DNA of 21,864 nt from a bacterium. Its GTDB lineage: Bacteria; Latescibacterota; UBA2968; GCA-2709665. The position numbers and the translations under genes were made by a program. Shown piece by piece: positions 7,392 to 13,348 of this stretch. Every line of letters begins with the position of its first letter. The first letter of the stretch is position 1. The stretch is from NCBI GenBank assembly GCA_027619145.1, contig JAQCGA010000008.1, forward strand, positions 1-21,864, written 5' to 3'. A model generated the notes under the pieces. The model was not told the DNA's origin. It was given only the letters and a program-made list of their open reading frames with translations, and searched no databases.

Positions 7392-7955
7392 TTCATCTCC
7401 ACGAGCGATGATTTCAATGGCGTGGTTGGTCCGGTAGATGTATCCGTATTGTCCGGAAACGGAGCCAGCTGTGACGCCGATGACTTCCGGTAATGCGGAC
7501 GGGTAGCTTTCGAGGCCAGAGTTGTGTTCTGAGGCAATGAGGATCAGGCCTGCTTTGATGGCTTCTTTACAAGCGCTTGCAATGGCCTCGCGTGATGTGA
7601 CGTCCGTGGTGCCCAGGCTGAGGTTGACGATGTCCATTTTCTGTACGACGGCCCACCTTATGGCAGCGACTAGCGCTCGATCTCCCGCAGTGAGCGTTTC
7701 ATCGAAAACCCTGATGGCGTAGAGTTCAACATTCGGTGCGATTTTCCGGATGAGGCCCGCGCAGGCGGTGCCGTGTCCGGCCGGGTCGGAGAAATCCGTG
7801 CTGCAAGCGACACCGGCACCGGGGCCTATGCGGAACGAAATGCCGCCTGAGACCGAGCCGACCTTCGGGTGTGACCCATCAATGCCGCTGTCTACAACGG
7901 CAACTTTGATGCCGTGTCCGGTGAGGTTGGAGAAGTTGAGTTTTGGAGATTTCAT
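7314..7955 (-). CDS. Subtilisin-like serine protease (S8), frameshifted before its catalytic serine
   Basis: 213 residues as written. Three of the four key S8 blocks are in frame: Asp22 (VVDSGID), His61 (GHGTACAGLI) and the oxyanion Asn145 (ASEHNSG). After TDGRE the frame turns into a non-homologous tail (IVQALQHPASPASSL) and stops. Moving to the -1 frame at the AAA run 7361-7363 gives CASFAAPRITGLVALIREAFPG, the missing serine block, with the Ser codon at 7351-7353. One extra A would restore a single gene. No signal peptide or propeptide is seen, so the protein acts in the cytoplasm, as PatA-type maturation proteases can. It is either broken, affected by a base-calling error, or recoded. It follows the 125-aa small gene by 66 nt. 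Confidence 0.85.
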   Translation of the reverse strand: MKSPKLNFSNLTGHGIKVAVVDSGIDGSHPKVGSVSGGISFRIGPGAGVACSTDFSDPAGHGTACAGLIRKIAPNVELYAIRVFDETLTAGDRALVAAIRWAVVQKMDIVNLSLGTTDVTSREAIASACKEAIKAGLILIASEHNSGLESYPSALPEVIGVTAGSVSGQYGYIYRTNHAIEIIARGDEQRLCWTDGREIVQALQHPASPASSL

Positions 7956-7987
7956 GGCAGATCCAGGGTTATACTGAAGTCATTTTT

Positions 7988-8007
7988 AGGGGCTCTTGCA
8001 ATATCTG
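7988..8007. repeat. Inverted repeat 1, left arm (3' side of the 125-aa gene)
   Basis: AGGGGCTCTTGCA (7988-8000) is the perfect reverse complement of 8439-8451. Over 20 positions (7988-8007 against 8432-8451) 18 match. The arms enclose the 125-aa small gene and nothing else. Confidence 0.8.
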
Positions 8008-8021
8008 GCAGGTGTGGTTTT

Positions 8022-8399
8022 TTATTGACCCACCCTGGTATTGTCAGATTCGGTTGTTGTGAAATCCAATTCTGGAATTGAAATCGAATCGGATTCAGGG
8101 ACTACGATTACTGGTCCTGGGTTGGAATTGTATGTGATATTCGCTGACGCCATAGCAAATTCACCGAGAGAGAGGGATATGGTTGTCTTGGTGTCGTTTC
8201 CCGTAATGCTTCCGCTAAATCCCGGAGCGGTAACTCCAACACCCATGCTGACGTCTACCTTCCAGGATGAATGTGGAGAAGCGTGGCATGCCAGACATTC
8301 GTTATTTGGACTGACATAGAGTGTATCAGCATCAGAACCATACGCGATAATCGTCCCTTTGCCTGTAAGCGTCGACGGTGGTTTTCGTAGTTGTATCAT
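8022..8399 (-). CDS. Small orphan protein with CxxCH motif; candidate substrate/precursor
   Basis: 125 residues from the ATG at 8399, which has GGAGG five nt upstream; the in-frame ATG at 8411 lacks a ribosome site. I recognise no family. The N-terminal third is basic and has NECLACHASPHSSW (Cys35, Cys38, His39), formally a CxxCH motif, but there is no signal peptide as a c-type cytochrome needs. The middle is Gly/Ser/Thr-rich with alternating hydrophobics (V-S-M-G-V-G-V-T, I-S-L-S-L-G-E-F), and the tail is acidic and Ser/Thr-rich. It lies between a CPBP protease and the subtilase. That position, its small size and orphan status make it a candidate modified or exported peptide; this is inference. 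A 16-bp palindrome covers its Shine-Dalgarno. Confidence 0.7.
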   Translation of the reverse strand: MIQLRKPPSTLTGKGTIIAYGSDADTLYVSPNNECLACHASPHSSWKVDVSMGVGVTAPGFSGSITGNDTKTTISLSLGEFAMASANITYNSNPGPVIVVPESDSISIPELDFTTTESDNTRVGQ

Positions 8400-8404
8400 G
8401 TAGA

Positions 8405-8420
8405 CCTCCATATATGAAGG
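8405..8420 (-). promoter_or_regulatory. Palindrome covering the ribosome-binding site of the 125-aa gene
   Basis: On the minus strand CCTTCATATATGGAGG is self-complementary with one G-T pair. Its GGAGG (8409-8405) is the Shine-Dalgarno for the ATG at 8399. As RNA it could fold into a 6-bp stem with a TATA loop and hide the site. Confidence 0.5.
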
Positions 8421-8431
8421 AGATGAGGAAA

Positions 8432-8451
8432 CGGATAATGCAAGAGCCCCT
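8432..8451. repeat. Inverted repeat 1, right arm (5' side of the 125-aa gene)
   Basis: TGCAAGAGCCCCT (8439-8451) matches the left arm 7988-8000 in inverted orientation, 13 of 13. It sits 5 nt after the stop of CPBP protease 1. Confidence 0.8.
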
Positions 8452-8456
8452 GAACT

Positions 8457-9242
8457 CTACTTTTGAAGCAGAACGAAAAGAAAGAGTGTGGTATTGCTCA
8501 ATGAGTGAATGATGATCGGTGGGATCAGAGAACGTGACCTTTCATATACCAGGCATTTGATGACACCTCCTGCGAAAATAGGTATGGCCAGAACAGGCGA
8601 TTCGGACACCTTATGGTAGTGCCATAAAAGAAAAAGCAGAGAAGCTACAACGACGCTAAATGATGTACCGAAATGCTTGCGAAATGCCTGGTACATAACC
8701 CCTCTGAAGAGGTATTCTTCAGCGATAGGAAAGAGGATGATGCCTAGCAATGCATAGATGATGGCTCCAGATAAAAGAGGGTAATCAGGATCGTGTAAGG
8801 TCATCCATTCTGGAGGTATACTACTTCCAATCCAATTGAGGATCCATTTGACGGCATAAAATTCAAAGATCCCAAATGTAATGCCGATAGAGATTGCTCC
8901 AGGAAACCAGTGTCTGGGGAGGTGGAAATTCCAGCCCGCAGTCTGGAGTGAGGTGTGGTGGTGAATACGAATCAGATATGTAAGCGATATGATAATGAAG
9001 GAGAAGACGATCGTACCCTGACCGAGGGTTGCCCATTGTAATGAGGCCAGAAGGTTCGTGCGAGAATTGCCAAATTGAGCCAGGGTGATATTTGTAAAGA
9101 ATATATTTTCTACCGAGAGTCGAACGATTCGTTCCATTCCCATTGCCATAGCTAACATCAGCAGGGCTTCAGTGATTCCCCAGGGCACGAATGTTTCTTG
9201 TTGCAGGGAATTGCTATTTGTGCATTTCGTAATGGATGTCAT
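8457..9242 (-). CDS. CPBP family intramembrane glutamic protease (copy 1)
   Basis: 261 residues from the ATG at 9242 (AGGG 8 nt upstream); a TTG at 9257 would add five residues. Several hydrophobic membrane segments surround the CPBP/Abi motifs: EEYLFR (Glu175, Glu176, Arg180), LLWHYH (His208, His210) and HSLSN (His246, Asn250). The family includes Rce1-type CAAX proteases and bacteriocin-immunity or maturation proteins of the inner membrane. A gene of this family sits directly before each small orphan gene in this operon, which suggests processing or self-protection related to them. The region is AT-richer than the exporter genes. Confidence 0.85.
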   Translation of the reverse strand: MTSITKCTNSNSLQQETFVPWGITEALLMLAMAMGMERIVRLSVENIFFTNITLAQFGNSRTNLLASLQWATLGQGTIVFSFIIISLTYLIRIHHHTSLQTAGWNFHLPRHWFPGAISIGITFGIFEFYAVKWILNWIGSSIPPEWMTLHDPDYPLLSGAIIYALLGIILFPIAEEYLFRGVMYQAFRKHFGTSFSVVVASLLFLLWHYHKVSESPVLAIPIFAGGVIKCLVYERSRSLIPPIIIHSLSNTTLFLFVLLQK

Positions 9243-9298
9243 TTTGAAGTCCCTCAATGGTTCCTGCGTGTTTTACAGGAAGCTTGCCAACTCAAGTT

Positions 9299-9787
9299 TC
9301 AGGTTTTTTCAAAGGCTTCGCTTTGTAATCGAGAGAGTTGTAAGGAAACGATTTGCTTGCGTTGCCAATCGATGAGGACTCGGAGTTCATCTGCTTCAGA
9401 TCTCCAGTGATATTCAAATACACTGAGGCCATCCACCTGCAAAGCATCGTATCCATAACTCCGTTGGCTCCGAAGAGTACGGATGTAATCGTGTTGCTCG
9501 AAATAGGGGCGTGTTTTCGGGTGTTTTAGAATGAGCGGTAGATAGTTTTCCATCAGCAGAGAGGTGCCGGGAACTGCTCGAAATCCAGCACGCTTGTAAA
9601 GCGGAATGCCTTTTCTGTTAAATGCCCAGGTGACTGCTTCAATTCGGCCGAAGTTCATGGTGCAAATTTGTCTCAGACAGAGGATTTCAAGAGCACGCCA
9701 GAAGATTCCTTTTCGCTGGAATTCAGGATGTGTTTCCACGCCGGAGAAAACAGCTACGGCACCACTTGAAACATTGTTTGAAAGCAA
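9299..9787 (-). pseudogene. 5'-truncated GNAT acetyltransferase
   Basis: 162 residues from a TTG without a ribosome site. Residues ~15-60 match the second half of a GNAT domain: the strand before the pyrophosphate loop (SGVETHPEFQRKGIFWRAL; acetyl-CoA loop Q24-R-K-G27) and the following helix and strand, ending with YKRAGF. The first half of the fold (strands 1-3) is missing, and no other frame upstream supplies it. The N-terminal residues LSNNVSSG come from a repeat (9762-9833) shared with the 3' end of the BtrH-like gene, so the break lies at a duplication edge. A C-terminal ~90-residue extension is of unknown role. It may still be translated, but an active acetyltransferase is unlikely. 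Confidence 0.6.
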
Positions 9788-9833
9788 TATGTGCGTCAGG
9801 AAAAAGATTCGAGTGCATTTGTTTCGAGGATGG
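9762..9833 (-). repeat. Relic of a second BtrH-like gene tail
   Basis: This segment matches 4161-4231 at roughly 85% with one indel. The minus-strand frame reads ILETNALESFS-stop, against TLEADALASFS-stop at the end of the BtrH-like gene, and the match continues about 33 nt beyond the stop into untranslated sequence. An in-frame TAA (9838-9840) precedes the relic, so only ~13 codons remain. Confidence 0.8.
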
Positions 9834-9900
9834 AGAATTAAGGGCTGAATTGGAACTTTCTTTGTCCGCCGATGGAGTGCTTGACCTGTAATAAAAAAAA

Positions 9901-9913
9901 ATCCTGAGATACC
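9901..9913. repeat. Inverted repeat 2, left arm (3' side of the 121-aa gene)
   Basis: ATCCTGAGATACC is the perfect reverse complement of 10373-10385. It is preceded by a run of nine A (9893-9901), which reads as a T-tract on the minus strand. Confidence 0.8.
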
Positions 9914-9941
9914 CGAGGGTGAAACGGCTATTGATTTGGAT

Positions 9942-9967
9942 GGAGATCATTGAGATTAATGATCTCC
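9942..9967 (-). terminator. Perfect 10-bp stem-loop after the 121-aa gene
   Basis: GGAGATCATT (9942-9951) pairs exactly with 9958-9967 across a 6-nt loop, 18 nt after the small gene's stop. No T-run follows directly; the T9 tract lies about 40 nt further on. Partial termination or mRNA stabilisation, raising small-gene expression over downstream genes, is a plausible role. Confidence 0.5.
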
Positions 9968-9985
9968 GGTGTAAATATGAAAATG

Positions 9986-10351
9986 CTAATTGCCCTTTTG
10001 CTGAGTCGAGTCGGTTTGGGTCTCAACAAACAGAGCTTGTATTCCTTTGTCGTACCAGCTATTAAGCGTCTTGGTGACAGCACCTGTTGCATAGCTAGTC
10101 AAACCGGCTTCAAAGGCTGCGCCGATGGTCCCAATTGTTCCCGTAATGACGCCTCCTGTAAGAGTAACCCCTACTCCGATCATGAGTGAGCCTTGTTCGA
10201 TGGCAGTTTCTGCGGCTTCAGTTTTGACCTGATCCGCCGTTCGAGTACCAGAAAAGTGCCCATCTATATTTAAACCTGGAGCAATATAAGACGAGTCGCT
10301 TTCGTTACCGCTCATTGCTTGATTCGCTACATCAATCCATTCATCTCCCAT
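9986..10351 (-). CDS. Small Gly-rich hydrophobic protein; candidate precursor or pore-forming peptide
   Basis: 121 residues with an excellent Shine-Dalgarno (AAAGGAGA, 6 nt before ATG), so translation is likely. Residues 1-52 are polar and acidic, leader-like. Residues ~54-93 form a hydrophobic stretch full of Gly and small residues with G-x-x-x-G spacing (GVGVTLTGG, TGTIGTIGAA, EAGLTSYATGAV). A short amphipathic tail rich in Gln and Thr ends the protein. The pattern recalls bacteriocin precursors and small membrane-active proteins, but there is no double-glycine cleavage site of the standard kind and I recognise no family. It lies directly after CPBP protease 2 and is enclosed by inverted repeat 2. 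Confidence 0.75.
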   Translation of the reverse strand: MGDEWIDVANQAMSGNESDSSYIAPGLNIDGHFSGTRTADQVKTEAAETAIEQGSLMIGVGVTLTGGVITGTIGTIGAAFEAGLTSYATGAVTKTLNSWYDKGIQALFVETQTDSTQQKGN

Positions 10352-10372
10352 GCTATTTCTCCTTTCAGATTA

Positions 10373-10385
10373 GGTATCTCAGGAT
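10373..10385. repeat. Inverted repeat 2, right arm (5' side of the 121-aa gene)
   Basis: GGTATCTCAGGAT pairs 13 of 13 with 9901-9913. The AT-rich flanks beyond both arms are also similar. It lies between the stop of CPBP protease 2 and the start of the 121-aa gene. Confidence 0.8.
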
Positions 10386-10398
10386 AATATTTTTTATT

Positions 10399-11199
10399 TT
10401 AAGGAATCGAATACTTCAGATAGTAAACAATTGAAAATGAGACATTGTATCCGCAATGAAGGATAAAACAGGGCGTTAGAGATTGGGTACGTTCATACAA
10501 TATGCATGCACAGATACCTATAAAGAAAAAGGCTGAGGGAGCCAAGATTCCCAATTTAAAATGTAAGATTGTGAATACCAACGACGACAATAAGATAGCA
10601 CCTGAAATTCCATATCTGACGCGCAAGGATTTGTAGAATATGCTACGAAAGAAGAACTCCTCAAGAAGAGGTCCAGTGAGTCCAAAAACCCAGAAATCAA
10701 GGGCAATTTTGAAATGCCAATCCAGTGGTAAAGGAGAAGGGGGTGGTACCGAAAATGACCCTTCAAGTTTCATTTGTAATGTGTAAACGGTCCAGGTGAG
10801 GCCCACGCTTATTGCAATTGGAAGGATAAGGTAGAATTTAGAAGGTATCTTTGGACCCCACAGTATGTCCAACGTGAGGTTTTCTTTTTTGAGGTGTAGC
10901 AGAATTATTGCAAAGAACACAGGAAAACTGATAGCATAAGTGACTGATTGTCCTATATATGAAACGTTCCCACCATCAAATGAATGGCCTATCCAGGCCT
11001 GGTAGAGAGCGACAAGAAATCCGATTGGAACATAGAGAGCCAGAGGTAGCATTTCAAATCCTAGTAGCCACCATATGAAAAGTTTTTTGATCGACCACGG
11101 AGAGAAGCCAGATTCGGTTCGATCTGTGGTTTCGTCTGTTTGCATTGAGGGCTCCATTGTGGATATCTGTGTTGACTGTGATGTGTATGGATGGCTCAT
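10399..11199 (-). CDS. CPBP family intramembrane glutamic protease (copy 2)
   Basis: 266 residues. A ~30-residue Ser/Thr-rich cytoplasmic N-terminus leads to several membrane segments. Motifs are complete: EEFFFR (Glu180, Glu181, Arg185), FTILHF (His213) and HCGYN (His248, Asn252). It is only distantly similar to copy 1 outside these motifs. ATG start with AGGGAA upstream, 51 nt after the ABC exporter gene. Functions known in the family include prenyl-protein-type proteolysis, leader removal and bacteriocin self-immunity, all in the inner membrane. The 121-aa small gene follows after 47 nt. Confidence 0.85.
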   Translation of the reverse strand: MSHPYTSQSTQISTMEPSMQTDETTDRTESGFSPWSIKKLFIWWLLGFEMLPLALYVPIGFLVALYQAWIGHSFDGGNVSYIGQSVTYAISFPVFFAIILLHLKKENLTLDILWGPKIPSKFYLILPIAISVGLTWTVYTLQMKLEGSFSVPPPSPLPLDWHFKIALDFWVFGLTGPLLEEFFFRSIFYKSLRVRYGISGAILLSSLVFTILHFKLGILAPSAFFFIGICACILYERTQSLTPCFILHCGYNVSFSIVYYLKYSIP

Positions 11200-11249
11200 T
11201 GAAGGTTCCCTGAATGCAATATAATATGTGAAATGCCGGATTCCAGCCC

Positions 11250-12965
11250 TTAGATGCTTGCCGAACGTTCGTGCAGGGCGGCGTAGGCCCCATCTTGAAT
11301 GAGGAGGAGGTCGTGGGTTCCTTTTTCTGCGATGCGACCATTTTCCAGGACAACGATTTCGTCTGCGTTGCGGATGGTGGAGAGGCGGTGTGCAATGATG
11401 AGGGTGGTGCGGCCCTGGTTGACAATTTTGAGGGCTTCTCGGATAGCGTATTCGGATTCTGTGTCCAGGGCAGCGGTGGGTTCGTCCAGGATGAGGATGG
11501 GGGTATCCAGAAGGAGGACGCGTGCCAGAGCGATGCGTTGCTTCTGGCCTTCGGAGAGCCGGGCACCCTGTTCGCCGATGCGGGTGTGGTAGCCTTCTGG
11601 GAGGGTGGTGATGAAGTCGTGGATGCAGGCGGCATGGGCGGCGTCCTGTACGTCTTGTAATGGGATGTCTCGTCCGGCAGTGAGGTTGTCCAGAAGGCTA
11701 CCTTGAAAGAGGGTACTGCCCTGCATGGCAAAACCGATTTGTTGGCGGACGGAGGGCAGGCGGAACTGGCGGATATCCTGGCCGTCTATGGAGACGTATC
11801 CTTCTTGCGGATCGTAGAAGCGGGGGATGAGTTTGGCCAGGGTGGATTTTCCGGAGCCACTTCGGCCTACGAGGGCAACCGTGGTGTGCGGATGGATGGT
11901 GAGGTTGATATTTTGCAGAATCGGGGAACCGCCGTTGTAGGCGAAGCCGATGTTGTGGAATTGGATTTCACCTCGAACCGGATGGAGTGAGGGTAGATCC
12001 GGATGGTCCTGGATGGTGGGTTGGTGGTCGTGAATTTCGAAGAAGCGGTCTGCGTGTACGAGGGTGACTTCGATGCGAGGGAGAAGACCGATGAAGGCTT
12101 CGATGGGGCCATAGAGATAGCCTACGTACCCGGAAAAGGCCATATAACTTCCCAGCGAGAGGTTTCCGTTGAGTACCTGGCTCCAGCCATACCAACCGTA
12201 GGCCAGGGTGCCACCGGTTTTGAAGAGGGTTGCAAGGAAACCCATGCTGCCCTGAAGTACAGCAATTTTGACCTGAAGTTTGGAGATCTGTACGAAGAGT
12301 CCGTGTAGTTTTCGATAAAAGGTGGTTTCCAGGCCGAGGGTTTGGACGGTACGGATGCCGGAGAGCGATTCGTAGGTTTGTGCGGAGAGTTCGGCGTTGC
12401 GTTCGGCCACGCGGCGGGTGAGGGTACGTAAGAAGCGCCGGGAGATGCTGGCAAGCAGGGTGTCGAAAGGAAGGACGACCAGGCTGAGCAGGGCGAGTTT
12501 CCAGTTGATGTAGAAGAGGATGGGCGGAAAGATCATCAGTTGCAAAGAGTTCAGGATGACGGTGTTGACAATGCCGATGATGCTGGAGATGGAACTGCGC
12601 ATGTCGCCGAAGCGGGAGAGCAATTCCCCGGTTTCTCTGCCGTCGAAGAAGCTGAAGTCCAGGCCTTGCAGGTGGCGGTAGAAACGAGATTGGAAGTCAA
12701 ATCCCATGGTGATGCCCACGCATCGGGCGAAGTAGCCACTGAGGAACTGGGTAAGGCCGAGTGCAACGGAGATGGCGGCACCGGCGGCCAGAATGAATGT
12801 GAGCAGCGAGACATCTCTGTGGGGATAGACTTCGTCGATCAGGAGTTTGGTAATGTAGGGACCGGGGATGCTGAAGAGCATGACCAGAATGCCTACCAGA
12901 AGGGATTGTGCGATGAACCGCCAGTATGGGCGGAGCATTTGGAGGATTTTAAGGATTCTGCTCAT
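11250..12965 (-). CDS. ABC exporter, fused membrane and ATPase domains (type IV exporter half)
   Basis: 571 residues. Residues ~15-310 form a six-helix exporter domain and ~330-571 the ATPase: Walker A GRSGSGKST (367-375), Q-loop Gln415, signature LSEGQ (470-474; Glu replaces the usual Gly), Walker B ILILDE ending at Glu495, and H-loop His526. It lacks the N-terminal C39 peptidase of bacteriocin exporters, so any leader must be removed by another protease (the subtilase or CPBP proteins are candidates). It would work as a homodimer in the inner membrane with the HlyD protein. Its ATG overlaps the stop of the GxxExxY gene (ATGA). Substrate unknown; peptide or lipid-like are both possible. Confidence 0.93.
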   Translation of the reverse strand: MSRILKILQMLRPYWRFIAQSLLVGILVMLFSIPGPYITKLLIDEVYPHRDVSLLTFILAAGAAISVALGLTQFLSGYFARCVGITMGFDFQSRFYRHLQGLDFSFFDGRETGELLSRFGDMRSSISSIIGIVNTVILNSLQLMIFPPILFYINWKLALLSLVVLPFDTLLASISRRFLRTLTRRVAERNAELSAQTYESLSGIRTVQTLGLETTFYRKLHGLFVQISKLQVKIAVLQGSMGFLATLFKTGGTLAYGWYGWSQVLNGNLSLGSYMAFSGYVGYLYGPIEAFIGLLPRIEVTLVHADRFFEIHDHQPTIQDHPDLPSLHPVRGEIQFHNIGFAYNGGSPILQNINLTIHPHTTVALVGRSGSGKSTLAKLIPRFYDPQEGYVSIDGQDIRQFRLPSVRQQIGFAMQGSTLFQGSLLDNLTAGRDIPLQDVQDAAHAACIHDFITTLPEGYHTRIGEQGARLSEGQKQRIALARVLLLDTPILILDEPTAALDTESEYAIREALKIVNQGRTTLIIAHRLSTIRNADEIVVLENGRIAEKGTHDLLLIQDGAYAALHERSASI

Positions 12966-13339
12966 GGTTGAAGAACCAGACGTTTGTGGTGGAAGGTGCC
13001 TTCTGAGAAGATCAGGAGCAGGCCAACGTGAAGGTCTGTGGATGTGAGGGCATTGTGCAAAAGGGTTTCGTAATTGGGTTTCTGTTCGGCGTGTGTCCGT
13101 ACGAGTACAAGAACTTTGTTTTCTACGAGCAGGTCGGCCAGATAGCTTCCTACGATGGTCTGCTTATACCGGACGTGGAGATCTACACGCTGGTGTACTT
13201 CGAGGCTGTTTTCTCGGAGTTCGGTTGCAAGGGCATTTTCGTAAACCTCTTGAAGGAAGCCGTATCCGAGGGTATTCCAGACTTGCAGCGCACTGGTCAG
13301 TATTTTTTGGGTGATTTTTCGGTGTTGCGCAAGGGGCAT
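12962..13339 (-). CDS. GxxExxY / PD-(D/E)xK-like protein with degenerate motifs
   Basis: 125 residues, the normal length of GxxExxY proteins. The N-terminal helix segment L-G-Y-G-F-L-Q-E-V-Y-E-N-A-L matches the family motif, but the eponymous Glu is Gln30. The nuclease-like core has Asp69 (YLADLLVENK) and then V-L-V-L-V-R, where V-I-V-E-L-K is usual, so Glu and Lys are Leu79 and Arg81. The end (G-L-L-L-I-F-S-E-G-T-F, K-R-L) is standard. The family's function is unknown; an active nuclease looks unlikely here. It sits between adaptor and ABC exporter genes, 9 nt after the first and overlapping the second by 4 nt, with GAGG before its ATG. Confidence 0.8.
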   Translation of the reverse strand: MPLAQHRKITQKILTSALQVWNTLGYGFLQEVYENALATELRENSLEVHQRVDLHVRYKQTIVGSYLADLLVENKVLVLVRTHAEQKPNYETLLHNALTSTDLHVGLLLIFSEGTFHHKRLVLQP

Positions 13340-13348
13340 TGATGTTCC

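Noticed and set aside
8022..8399. c-type cytochrome call from CxxCH
   Set aside because: One motif only, no signal peptide and no redox context; chance or another role is likelier.
7988..8451. Insertion sequence or MITE bounded by the inverted repeats
   Set aside because: No transposase and no target-site duplication seen next to the arms; recorded as a bracketed gene instead.
11250..12965. Peptidase-containing bacteriocin exporter (PCAT)
   Set aside because: The protein begins directly with the membrane domain; no C39 peptidase domain is present.
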